A stretch of DNA of 64,000 nucleotides, from positions 3,891,931 to 3,955,930 of the forward strand of contig CM052357.1 in the NCBI GenBank assembly GCA_028551475.1, read 5' to 3'. A model generated the notes under the pieces. The model was given only the letters and a program-made list of their open reading frames with translations. It ran no database searches and had not been told where the DNA came from. This stretch comes from Casuarina equisetifolia. Its lineage: Eukaryota; Streptophyta; Magnoliopsida; Fagales; Casuarinaceae. Positions within the stretch are counted from its first letter, which is position 1. Each line of letters opens with the position of its first letter. Shown in pieces: positions 22,626-34,486 of this stretch. The translations under genes and the position numbers were made by a program.

Positions 22626-22877
22626 AAACAAGAGCCACACATTGCTTCACATGGATAATCATCTACGTAGAGTTGCATGGTGGATAAGTAAAAGTACCTC
22701 AACTTTAAATATAGCCTTCAACCTATCATAACTTGTTCCACAAACATACGTTTTTTACTCTGTTTTCTAAACTAAAGAGAATAGAGGAGGCTGCATGTAG
22801 TGTTTGCCATTCGCTGATGTAAAGAAAACATTCCAGACGCAAAAAAGATTGTCACCTGCTGCAAGCTTGAGATCTAT

Positions 22878-23190
22878 ATGGTGAAATTTTTCAAGAACTT
22901 CACTGTAAGGCTAAATATTTAGCAATAGAAGGAACTGCATCCCCATCATCATCTTTATAGGCATTTATGGTGCTTGGGGTTCTACAACTACTGCTTTAAA
23001 AAGAAATCAAATTCGTACCAGGTACCTGTCTAGAGGGATTCCCCATAGTCGGAATCTGCCGTTGCAGAGATTGATTAATTATCATGAAGCCTGCAGATCC
23101 AGTGATATTTGATGGAGTTGCTGAAAAGGAGCTGAAGTCACTACGTCTTGTAGATAAAAATCCGGACTTCTCGAAGCTGTGGTCGTCTCT
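22878..23190 (+). pseudogene. Gene B copy, exon 1 only, frameshifted
   Basis: From about 22862 the sequence follows the gene B 5' UTR and exon 1 closely (agatctatatggtgaaattt for agatctaaatggtgaaactt). Translation begins MVKFFKNFTVRLNI and then hits TAG: one base is missing where B has aggactaaat and this copy has aggctaaat. More small deletions follow (for example in gaagcccaagcagatcc). The later exons of B were not found, although 23590-23690 resembles B intron 2 near 12840-12930. The promoter counterpart lies 3.4 kb upstream beyond the copia element. It is a clear pseudogene. Confidence 0.85.
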
Positions 23191-23739
23191 CTCCTTCCAT
23201 ACTGCATACTTCTCTGTCAAATCTTTCCCTATCAAACAATGTTTTGTGTAATGTTTTTAAGAAATACGATGATTTAAATTCTTGATAACTTTTTAGAATG
23301 AAAATCTTAAGGATATAATTTTTAATAATATTTGATCATAGACTGGTTTTCTCATACCCATGAGATGATTTTTAGGTTAGATATTAAAACCTACTTATAT
23401 AATATTAGATATGATTTTTAGCTGATATTTAAATAGAGGTTTGAGGACAAAAATCTCTACACCATCGACACTAATTTAGCATATACTCAATTGTGCAAAG
23501 AAGTGTTTGAGGACAAAAATCTCTACATCATAAAAATATGATTTTTAGCTGATATTTAAATAGAGGTTTTTTTAATTACTCATGAACTAACTTTCAAACT
23601 AAATTTTAAGTCTAATTACAAAAAATTTCACACCGAATGCTAAAAGATTGGCTTTGAGCAAACAGCATAGCATCATTAATCTTCGATCTTCTATTATGGT
23701 TTACATTTTTTATATTTTTTAATTAGTGGTACTTGAAGT

Positions 23740-25595
23740 AAATTTACTCTAGTATATTCATGCTTACATCTAGTTGTTAAATGGGTGTAATAGTCACTCC
23801 AAGAAGCTGCCTGAGGGTGGAAGACTCTCCCTTAAGTATTGAGTTTATCAATCACTTTTTCCCACGGTCTTTGATTGTTAAACAACTCCTTAATCCTAAA
23901 GTAGCAGTTCAACCACTTATTTAATAATGAAAAGCATAGTTTTGGGTAACGTTCTCAAGATGAAGGCAATCCTCAGGGGATTAGAGAAGCCAATCCCTCT
24001 TTTATGGATCCTTCATAATTTAGAGTTATCATATATATAGTAAAATAATAGATTATATTAATAAAAATTAGATTACAAAAGTACATGACATATCCTAACA
24101 TTACACCATCTTAGAATTATCATGAGCTCTATCTTTTCATATAAATTTGGTTATGCTTTTGTACATCAACAATATTGAAATATAATTAACTAGCTGATAC
24201 TTAAAGTCTTTAGTAAGAGGAGGTCCCATATCACATGTTACGGAAGCAGAGTCTAAGAATATTATATTAATTTCCAACTCTAATAAGAGGATGTTCCACA
24301 TCATATGTTAAGAGAATTAAGCCTAACAATGTTTCATTAATAAGACGTCTCACATGGCATGTTTCGAGAGTCAATTCTAACAATGTTTTATTAATCGTCC
24401 ATCGTTACTCCTATCTTTGGTTCAGTCCGTGACCTCATATGCTTACCATCCATGGCACTTAGGTCGAAAAACTTTAGTGATAGTAAATATGACACTTTTG
24501 AGTCTCTCGAAGAGTAATATAAAAAGTAAAGGCAGCTCCTTTTCCACGCTTGGTCTGACATGTTCACACTTAGATGTCAAATCAACTAGTCCGAGGAATC
24601 TTTGATATCTCGATTCTACAGGCCTCTGACATGAAGAAAAATCAGGCTCTCGTGTTTTTTTTTCCTGAAATTCAGATCTTGACTTTATTACATTAAAATT
24701 AAGATTTTGAGTTTAAACGAAAGAAGTTTTATCTAATTCTTTGATTGAGTTTTTAGACTTTTAACTACCAACAAAGTGAGGTTATGTCTTACTTCTATCT
24801 TAACATTATTACTAGAATAACTTTTTAGTATAAAAAAGAGTATTAAGAGCCATGAGTTTTATATTGAAAATGTGAAAACTTGAGGTTAAATTTAAATAAA
24901 AAAGTTACTTCCGATCCTAAAATTAGCATTTAAGTTGAGTTTTAGACTCTCCAATAGCTAACATCTATTCCATGTTTATGCATTTAAAGAGCCAAAAAAA
25001 AATTTTAAAATGTAGATTTTCAATCAAAGAAGCATATGGAACTTTCACTATATGATATGAATTATTAGTTTTATATGTAAGGTCATAGACTGTGACAAAT
25101 AGATCCAACATGGGATGATATATGATTCCCAACATGCCTCCTAGCATGAGAGGCGAAACAACCAAAGAGGTTCAACTTGGATGCTACCTGATTTTGATAT
25201 CATATTAAGTAGGCTCTCAATAACTATCCCGAAAGATACCTTAAAAAAATAGGTGGAGGGTCTTATATATAAGGCCATAAACTATGACAATCAAACTTGA
25301 TGTGGGACAATATACGATTCCTAGTAGTTTATGATTAATTTGTTTCCTTATATCCATGCGTGTTAAGAATGAATGATGGTTGTGTTTTTTTATTTTTAAT
25401 CTTTTAGTTACCTCTTGGGTTGTTTGTTTGGCAATTGATAATGATTACACCATTAAAGCACGACAACTCTTTTCCAAGTTTCAATCAAACAATGGATTAT
25501 GCGGCAGAAAGAAGAAAAAAAGGCATTGCTTCGCGCTAAAACCAACTCTCGACTCTTTTACTCTTTGATCTAGTTCTTTCGGTGCACAGTTCCAA
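23740..25595. repeat. Tandem duplication, unit 1 (1.86 kb)
   Basis: The unit starts at aaatttactctagtatattc and ends at ctttcggtgcacagttccaa. It is repeated immediately downstream with many substitutions and small indels. It contains an internal ~60-base motif repeated about three times (24210-24400: taagaggaggtcccatatca and variants). Two LTR-like phrases, ggtcatagactgtgac and ggccataaactatgac, lie near 25080 and 25263. No coding frame with a recognisable domain was seen. Confidence 0.85.
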
Positions 25596-27598
25596 AAATT
25601 TACTCTAGTACATTCATGCTTACATCTAGTTGTTAAATGGGTGTAATAGTCACTCCAAGAAGCTGCTTGAGGGTGAAGACTCTCTCTTAAGTATTAAGTT
25701 TATCAATCACTTTTCCCACGGTCTTTGAAGTTGTTAAACAACTCCTTAATCTTAAAGTAGCGGTTCAACCACTTATTTAATTATGAAAAGCAAAGTTTTG
25801 GATAACGTTCTCAAGATGAAGGCAATCCTTAGGGGATTAGAGAAGCCAATCCCTCTTTTATGGATCCTTCATGATTTAGAGTTATCATTTTTATAGTAAA
25901 ATAATAAATTAGATTAATAAAATTAGATTACAAAAGTAAATGACATATCCTAACATTACACCATCTTATAATTATCATAAGCTCTATCTTTTCATATAAA
26001 TTTGGTTATGCTTTTGTACATAACAATATTGAAATATATTTAACTAGCTGATACGTAAAGTCTTTAATAAGAGGAGGTCCCACATTACATGTCATGGGAG
26101 TAAAGTCTAAGAATAATATATTAATTTCCAACTTTAATAAGAGGATGTTTCACATGACATGTTAAGAGAGTTGAGTTTTTAACTATGTTTCATTAATAAG
26201 TAGCAGTCTGTAATAAGAAGTCTCACATGGTATGTTGCGAGAGTCAAGTCTATCAATGTTATATTAATCGTCCCTCGTTACTCCTACCTGTGGTTCAGTC
26301 CGTGACTTCATATGCTACCATCCATGGCACTTAGGTCGAAAAACTTTAGAAATAGTAAATATGAAACTTTTGAGTCTCTCGAAGAGTAATATAAAAGTAA
26401 AGGAAGCTTTTTTCCACGATTGGCCTGACATGTTCACAATTGATGTCAAATCAACTAGTCCGAGGAATCTTGGGTATCTAGATTCTATAGGTAGGAGTGA
26501 AGAAAAATCAGGCTCTCTTGTCATTTTTTTTCGAAATTCAGTTCTTGACTTTATTACATTAAAATTAAGATTTTAAGTTTAAACAAAAGAAATTTTATCT
26601 AATTCTTAGATTGAGTTTTAAGACTTTTAACTACTAACAAAATGAGGTTATGTCTTACTTCTATCTATCAATCCTCATAACATTATTACTAGAACAACTT
26701 TTTAGTACAAAAAGAGTATTAAGAGCTACAAGTTTTACATTGAAAATGAGAAAAATAGAGATTAAATTTAAATAAAAAAATGTTACTTCCAATCCTAAAA
26801 TTAGCATTAAGTTGAGTTTCTAACAGCTAACATCTATTCCATGTTTATGGATTTAAAGAGTCTGAAAATAAAAAAAAAATATGGATTTTCAATCAAAGAA
26901 GCATATGGAACATTCACACAATGATATGAATCATTAGCTTAAGAGGAAAATGTAATTGAAAGAGACCAAACTCAAATGGGATTTAAATAAGTTAAGTTGG
27001 AATTGTTTATGTTAAGTAAGCCACTAGTAATTACCCTAAAAGACAACTTAGGAGATAGGGGGAAGGTCTCATATATAAGGTCATAAGCTGTGACCAATAC
27101 ATCCAATGTAGGACAATATATGATTTTCAACACGCCTCTTAACGTGAGAGGTAAGGCAATCTAAGAGGTTCAGCTTGAATGCTATTTAACTTTGATACCA
27201 TATTAAGTGAGTTCCAATAGTTATTCTAAAAGACACCTTAAGAAGTAGGTGGAAGGCCTTGTATATAAAAGCATAGACTATGGCAACTAGACTCGACATG
27301 GGACAATATATAATTCTCAATAGTTTATGATTAATTTGTGTTTTTTTTTATATCCATGTGTATTAAGAATGAATGGTGCTTTTTTTTTGTTTTTTTTAAT
27401 CTTTTAGTTACTCTCTTTGGGTTGTTTGTTTGGCAATTGATAATGATTACACCATTAAAGCACGACAACTCTTTTCCGAGTTTCAATCAAACAATGGATC
27501 ATGCGGCAGAAAGAAGAAACAAAAAGCATTACTTCGCGCTAAAGCCAACTCTATACTCTTTTAGTCTTTGATCTAGTTCTTTCTGTGCGAAGTTCCAA
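25596..27598. repeat. Tandem duplication, unit 2 (2.0 kb)
   Basis: This is the second copy of the preceding unit, in direct orientation, from aaatttactctagtacattc to ctttctgtgcgaagttccaa. Divergence from unit 1 is visible every few tens of bases, so the duplication is not recent. Extra sequence near 26940-27060 makes it longer. The stretch from 27600 to about 28100 is AT-rich intergenic sequence without a supported gene. Confidence 0.85.
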
Positions 27599-28129
27599 GA
27601 ACTTGGAGAATACTACTTGTATCTTTTTTTTTCAGCACAAAAAGAAATCCTAAACCTTGATAACATTTGAAAATTGTTGCTAGAACTAATCAAAAATAGA
27701 AAATTTAAGTGTCACACGCCTTTAATTTTGCAGCTTTTTTCATTTTTTATTTTATTTTGCATAACACAATAATAAATATGTCACTTGCTTGGTTGTTCAA
27801 GTGGAGTTATCAGGCCAGCACTATTTAAAAATTTTTAGTCATCAGATTCAATACCTAGTACATGCATAAGTGTATGTTTATCAAAAAAAGGAAAAGATTA
27901 AGGTTTGAAACTTCCCACAACTTCCTTCCTCTTAATCTAACAAAAAAAAATGATAATAAGTACAAAATTGTTCTGTCGTATTCTCTTTCTAACTCATCAA
28001 AATGTAAAATTAATATTCGCTGACTTGAAAAAGACATGGTATTTTTTATATTTTATTTTTGGGTTCGGCAACCAAAGGTGAGAAAAATAAAAATGAAAAA
28101 TTGAAGAACAAATTTAGGCGTGGAAACTC

Positions 28130-31100
28130 ATGGGATTTCACTTTATGGGGAAGGCAAGTTCCACGCCTCTGCTCTTCCAATCAAAGCTCCTCTGTTTCTC
28201 TCTGCTCTACCTCTTCACCTCTCTGTTTCTCGCGCTCTACACCTCTCTCTCCCAATCCAAATGCCTCTTCAGATCCTCTCCCTTCGACCCAATCCAGTAC
28301 TCCCTCTTTTCTACCCTCCCTCCTATGGAGAGCACAAGTACGCCCTCCCAACCCACCGTTCCACTTGCTCTTCCCCTGTCTTCTTTTCAGGTACCCTTCA
28401 TTTTTTCACCTTGTAATCCATAAATTCTCGATTATTTGACGTCTATTGTTTTATTTCGTAATGTCTTATGGTTTTTGTACTCAGATTATTGGACGGTGTT
28501 GAAGGAGATCCAAGATTTATGTAAAAATTCTTCGTTGGCCTCGCCGGTTTTGAGGTATATGCAGGGCCAGGGCCATAGTTTTGGTGGAAACTTCAGTACC
28601 CAAAAAAGAATTTCTTACTTTGATCATCAGAACACTAGCGTAGAAGTGCCTTGTGGATTCTTGAAGGAATTCCCAGTGAGTAATGACGGTTAGTTTCATA
28701 CCATAATTGTCAAGAATTAAAGTTTTTCTTTCTTCTGTCCTCGTCCCCTTTCCTCAATTCATGGAACCAAGGAAGCATAAGGGAATTTGATTGTTTAATT
28801 TGGGTATTCTTGGATTTCTTTTTCTTTATTTGAAAATTTTGTAGATAGAGGGGTCGTTAAGAATTTCTTTTTGGTGTGAAATTCAGATCGAGTTGCAATG
28901 GAAAGCTGCGAAGGGTTAGTCGTAGTCTCCGCAATCTTCAATGACCACGACAAAATTCGGCAACCCAGAGGTCTTGGATCCAATACACTCGATAATGTAT
29001 GTTTCTTTATGTTTGTAGATGACATTACCTTCAGAGGACTTGAATACCACAAATTAGTTTCAAGAGAATCCCGGGAACATAAAATAGGTGCATGGAGAAT
29101 CATCACGGTTATGAGAAAGGATTTGTATGAGAATCCAGCCATGAACGGTGTGATTCCCAAGTATTTAGTTCATAGACTTTTCCCCTACTCGAAATTCAGT
29201 ATTTGGATTGATGCGAAGCTGCAGCTAATGGTTGATCCGCTGTTGTTGATTCACACACTTGTTGTATCGGAGAAAGTGGATATGGCCATATCAAAACACC
29301 CATACTATGTTCATACTATGGAAGAAGCAACGGCGACTGCAAGGTGGAAGAAATGGAGGGATGTTGATGCGCTGAAGACGCAAATGGAGACATATTGTGA
29401 GAATGGATTGCAGCCATGGAGTTCCAAAAAGCTACCCTACAGCTCAGGTATGACATCAATAACACATTCATTGTTGTCTTTATGAACTTTTGTTAAAGAA
29501 TTTGTTGTTGGAAACCTACTCGAAGATACATCATTCCTGAAGGTTCTCCTTGCCTTTGAAGGCACGGATGCTTCCTTTTTTCCGGTCACGGCCTTTAAAA
29601 TTGGAAACGATGCTCTCTGTTAACCTAGTATCATTTTATATGTTCAAAGCATCTTCTTTTTAACAACTAATTTTAAAATATTAAGGTTGGTCATTAATAT
29701 AATATCAGAATTCAAGTTTAAGTATGACATCTCATCATAAACAAGTTATCATGATTTATTTCTCACCATTCTTGGGTTAAACCTAGAGCAGTGATGACAA
29801 ATTTCTCCCTCACTCTATCCCACATCGTATCAACAAATACAAGTTTGTAGATGGAAAAAAAGGACTTCTTTCTCTAAATTTCTTTTTTATATAAATATGT
29901 AATTTTATGCCTAATGTTAAAGTTTAGAGATATTTTCCAAGATTCAAAACTCATCTGGATGTAATTTTGTCAACAAAAAAAATATGAAAATGATGAAACA
30001 TGAGAATTATGTCAACCCAATGCCATGGGATCCTCGCTGAAGTAGTTGAAGTAGGCGGTTCTTTAATATGATGAGCTGTAGTACTAGAAGTGTCATGAAA
30101 ATTGACTGAAATAAGCCTAGTTGTCAATGCGGTCCTATCAGATAGTAGGTTTGTTAGGTTAAAAGCTTCCTGAGATAATGATTCAGAAAATAATTGGGAA
30201 ACCATGACCTAGTGGAGGCTCAGACTAAGGTGGGTGCCAACAGTATCTGCTTAGATTTCTGTGAACTTTCTTCATCTCATCTGGGTTTATCTCCTTAGTG
30301 CTGTATTTTGTATAAAAATCCTTGAGATTATGAAGGCCTGTTTTCAGTGTCCTGGAAGAGGGTTTCCAGCTTATGAATTTGCTTGCCGTAGATGGGAAGC
30401 TACAACCAGTGACAAAAATGGATGATCCCTAGAAGACCTTGAGAGCATAAACCAGAAACTATTTGTGTTCCCGAGTAAGATGTTTTTCCTAGTAACGCTG
30501 GGAAAGGACTAGCAAAAGTAGGATATAGAGGACTTAGACATCATTTCACCCAATCCTCTAAAGTTCATGCAAATTGGTCTAAAGATTAGTGGTGGTCCCT
30601 GAGATAGTGAAACATGCAAAACCAGTGTGGTCCCGCGTTAAATACTGACCAAGTGTGGTCCAGAAACAACTGATTTTGCATGCATTTGAAATACACAGCG
30701 GCTCCATTTTGCTTGTCGCTTTTGTTCTTTTATATTCATGTCTATTCTGTTGCATATGGTAGGTCCGGTGTGCATACCTATAAAGTTTCTCTTACACTAT
30801 ACGTTAATTTGTTGGGATATCTCTAACATTCCTTATAATAAACGGTAAAAACTTTTGTAAGTGTAGGAGTTGCTTTTTACTGTGCAAGTCAATTGGGAAG
30901 AAATAAATAAATTTTTTAACATAATTTCAGCGGTTATGATTTAAGCGGATAAGATCCTGTTTATCTTGATTTGATCCATGATTCAAGTATAGAACCTCTT
31001 CATAATCTGACTCATAAAACAAGGGGGAGAAAAAGAACTTTGTACTATAATTGAATTACTAATAAGCTGTCATTTTTTATTTACTTTTGTCAGATGTACC

Positions 31101-31461
31101 AGACAGTGCTATGATACTAAGGAAGCATGGACTTGGTAGCAACCTCTTCTCCTGTCTGTTGTTCAATGAGTTGGAAGCTTTTAACCCAAGAGATCAATTG
31201 GCTTTTGCATTTGTAAGAGACCACATGAGACCAAAGCTAAAGATTAACATGTTTGAGGTTGAAGTTTTCGAGCAGGTTGCAGTGGAGTACAGGCACAACC
31301 TAAAGCGCAGTGGTGGAGACAGCAGCAGTGGAGAAGGGTCCCGGAGACCCATGACCCAAAAAACCAAAAGAGCAAAGGCAGATTTGTCTTATGTTAATGG
31401 CAGCTGTTGCAGCAGGTGCCAGAAGTATCTTTTGGATATGTGGGACGAATCCCATAATTGA
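28130..31461 (+). CDS. TOD1: TOD1/MUCI70-like DUF616 protein, with one frameshift in exon 1
   Basis: Four exons: 28130-28390, 28485-28688, 28887-29447 and 31094-31461, about 464 aa if one lost base is allowed for. The N-terminus is a type II membrane anchor (LLCFSLLYLFTSLFLALYTS). Then come YGEHKYALPTHRS, YWTVLKEIQDLC, the conserved GLVVVSAIFNDHDKIRQPRG, MNGVIPKYLVHRLFP, FSIWIDAKLQLMVDPLLLI, ARWKKWRDVD and FNELEAFNPRDQLAFAFVRD. The family is Golgi-located; Arabidopsis TOD1 was reported as an alkaline ceramidase, while MUCI70 relatives act on polysaccharides. The anchor reads in the frame of ATG 28130, but from about 28305 the conserved sequence and the phase into exon 2 need the frame one base back. 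This implies a 1-base deletion near 28290-28310 (cttttctaccctcc). The C-terminal tail after HNLKRSGGD is Ser/Lys-rich and variable. The symbol rests on family resemblance plus gene order. Confidence 0.83.
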
Positions 31462-34400
31462 TTTTCTCTCTAAACTATGATATGATAGAAAAAGAAGAAA
31501 CTTAGCAAAAGGTGAAAAGGGAAAGAGCCAAAGAACACAAACCACCTACCTTTCACATAGAAAGCCTGACAGGCAATAACAGGTTGTCAGGGGTTGTTTC
31601 TTTTTCCTTTTGCTCCTGTCTCCACTCTCTTTTATCTTTTCTGATACACTTTGACAGACCATCTTAATTTAACCAAGATTTGGAGCATATAAAGTGGAGC
31701 ACATGAACACAGCGGCCTGTTCTGTCAGATTCTTTGGTTTTTAGACTATGAGGGACCACTGGCAATCGACTTTACTTGGTTTAACAAAACCGGTTTTCTG
31801 CATGCATGCTTGCCGGCTAACCATTTCTGTGATCTCCCGAGCACGTCCTCAGATTACTATTACTTTATTCTTGTTTGGTTTCTTCACTTGTAATCATTTA
31901 AATCTGCCAGCTAACTCTTTCATTTCTCTCATTTGTTTAGTGCATATCCTAAACCACATAGGCTTTTAGTTATGTGTATAGTTGTTATAAACTTCTAAAA
32001 CGATAGGTTTTAAATGATGTAAAGTGTTCTAATACCCTTTTGCAATTATCATGATATAAATTTTTTTCATTTAATTAGGTAAAAAGAGTTTAAAATATGA
32101 AGAATAAATCATGCGTAATTTAGTATATTCGTAATTAATTTGATAAGTTATCACAATAATTAAACTGAAAGAATCATTTGACAAGAAACTAATAATTCAT
32201 TAGTATATAGAGTTCTAAACTAAGTTAGGAGTGTAATTGAGATAGTAAGAAAGGTTTATGTAAAATAGTTTAAATTCTTTCAACATTTTAACTACTTTAA
32301 ATGTGCAGTGAAATGAATTATGATTCCTTAATTTAAACTAAAAAGTAAAATTTTGTAGGAGTTCTAAATTATCAAACGAAAAGTTCTAAACTATATAATG
32401 AATATTATATAAATTTATGGACGTTGACAATTATCATGATATAAAGTTACAAGAGAAAGTCATGTAGTTAAATTATAAATTACAATAAGATCTTATTCAT
32501 TTAAATCATAAGTTCTTATACTATAGTAAAACTTTATGTTTTATTAAAATGAATTTATAAAATATCACAATAAAACTCGAGTAATGTGACATTAGTGTTC
32601 CAAGGATTAAGTTCGTGACAGCTTTATATGCATCACGGATCCTCTCGTGGAAAAGCACTTGGGATGGGGAAAAGTTGTTCTTTGTTACGCATGGAATGAC
32701 GACATTGCGCAAAGGAATCGATTCACGTGGGCTGCCAATGAACCACACTAATGGATGCCGGCCACCAGTCTCAAAGCACAGCCCATAAGCACAGATATCT
32801 GAAAATGAAAGAATTTTTTTTTTTCAACTTAAAACATGTAAAATAATATGGTCATAATTTAAGATGGGTTTCGTCGGCCAAGTCTTATTTCTTGGACTAA
32901 GATTTTGGGTTCTGATTTTATTAGGTCGTGGTTGATGAAGCTTTGCCGATGGCTAAGTAATAGTTTTGGGATCCGATGTGTATTATTGGATGTTCACGAA
33001 TTATCATCAATATGTTGCACAAGGAACAAGGATACAACAGGAATTGTATAAGACGAGTGGAAGAAAAAGATCGGTGAATATATGATATATGATGTATTTG
33101 GTTTACTAATTGACATATAGAAAGAAAAAAAATCAAACTATGTAAAAAAAATGTGAATAAGAAGATAATATAATAGGAAACATAATAGTTTGTATAAATA
33201 ATTTATAAAGAAATGAGCTGATTCACTAAATGTTTTAAAAATTTAAATTAGATATGGGTCAATTTTTTTTATAATTTCTAATATAATTCAAAACTCAAGT
33301 TCTTCATTAACACCTTCATAGGCTATGCCCTATTCTAGAGCCCTATTGTATGAATCACCACATGCGAATCTAGAACCCGCATTATGAGAATGCATGTTGA
33401 ATAAGTAATGTGACATTATTATCTCATATTACTAAGTGTTTATTAGGAACTTAAGAATTTATTGTAATCCCACATTACTAAGAGTCTATTGGAAACTTAA
33501 AGAGTTTACTAAAAAGTCGCTTGTATTTTGAGAAATCTTATTGTGTAATATTACCTATTGAAAAAAAAAAAAATCATCAAAATTTAGTAAATAAATAATG
33601 ATCTTTTACTTACAATGCATTTTTCTCAACAAAATGAATAAATCACCATAGAATTGTTTTTAGAAAAAGTTGAACTCGAACATTTTCCATAAGTAGTGGA
33701 TCTCAATATCCTAATGAACCAAATGAGGCAATAAGAATATATCCCCTCACCAATGAAAGGAAAAGGCAAGATAGCTAGACAATTTGTCAAAGAAGTCAAA
33801 CTAGAACAAATTCTTTCAAAACTCCAATCAACTCCCAAAGGCATACAAAACAATTCTAGGATATAGTAACAAAAAAAAACACAATTCTATGCCACTTCTT
33901 TTATGGTTATAAAGATACTCCAAAGTATATAATTTTATTCCTTAAAATATATTAATCTTAGCAATCGATACAATTAATTATAATTTATTAAAACTAAACC
34001 TAAATTAAATTCTTTACAACTATTTTTACTTTGTGCAAGCTTAATGAGGATCAACAGCCTAATAGGCTAGGATAAATAATAGTTTATCACACTTTGCAAC
34101 CAACATCACAATAGCTTATAACTTCATTGTGACATTAGGTGCCTCTTAGGCTATACTATAATGTTCATGTCTGATGTCACTTTCTTTGTAGCTCAAACTC
34201 AGGACATCAAGTTGGTTCTAATACTATTTGTTACGTATCCCAAAAGGTTGAGCTAAAATATTTAAGTTTAAAAGCTAATCTCACACTCCAAATCCTATTT
34301 TACCGGGCGGAAAAAGTTTAATAAAAGCATGGGTTTTCTTTTTCTCATCGAATTCCCCAAACAATCCCTGCAAAGAAACTCCCTCTCCTCAGAACCATAA

Positions 34401-34486
34401 GCCCATTTCTGTAAACCCAACAACCGCCTTCCCCTTATACATGCCCCAACACTCGCGCATCCTTCTCCAAAACGAGAGCTTCAGAA
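31462..34486. other. Intergenic, with one exon-like orphan fragment
   Basis: AT-rich sequence between TOD1 and the DUF538 gene. The first ~400 bases are probably TOD1 3' UTR. Apart from the fragment listed separately at 32580-32805, nothing codes convincingly. About 34080-34300 has retroelement-like phrases (ggttctaatactatttgtta). The last ~120 bases before 34487 are pyrimidine-rich and probably form the 5' UTR of the DUF538 gene. Confidence 0.5.
32604..32801 (-). pseudogene. Orphan exon-like fragment of unknown origin
   Basis: On the minus strand a good acceptor (ctttcattttcag) ends at 32802. The frame then stays open, giving YGLCFETGGRHPLVWFIGSP, IPLRNVVIPCVTKNNFSP and HERIRDAYKAVTNLILG. 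GC content and codon character are higher than in the surroundings. No partner exons are visible within about 2 kb either side, and the protein family was not recognised. It may be a captured gene fragment or a relict exon. Confidence 0.4.

Larger units (their letters stand above)
19480..22858 (-). mobile_element. Degenerate Ty1/copia-like element separating a gene B promoter from its exon 1
   Basis: Gene B promoter homology stops near 19475 and resumes near 22862, so the interval looks like an insertion. Its two ends share sequence: 19738-20150 matches 21779-21960 joined to 22631-22858 (for example ctttcttgtaactcaagaa, tgcatg-tggataagtaaaagtacctca, ctgatgtaaag). These are presumed LTRs. Between them, minus-strand frames show decayed copia reverse transcriptase: 21195-20992 (YMYAIVELKTMLNHEFEMKD) and about 20850-20590 (SSVVGSIMYIMVCTRLELAH, then WVLQYFKGITKTRLIF). 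Stops and shifts are frequent, and most of gag and integrase is absent. No primer-binding site was found next to the upper LTR, so the interior has also been deleted there. Confidence 0.72.
14735..23700. repeat. Copy 2 of the duplicated block: gene C plus disrupted gene B copy
   Basis: This copy follows the first directly in the same orientation. It contains gene C (the intact A duplicate), the A/B-type intergenic region enlarged by local tandem repeats, a copia-like insertion, and the remains of a second gene B. It is about 9.0 kb against 6.9 kb for copy 1. The difference comes from insertions, partly offset by loss of B exons 2-4 and absence of the LINE. Confidence 0.8.

Noticed and set aside
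28120..28416. Alternative frame of TOD1 exon 1 taken as the true full N-terminus
   Set aside because: This frame carries the conserved YGEHKYALPTHRS but has no ATG before 28261 and no membrane anchor; the anchor is in the neighbouring frame, so a frameshift is the better explanation.
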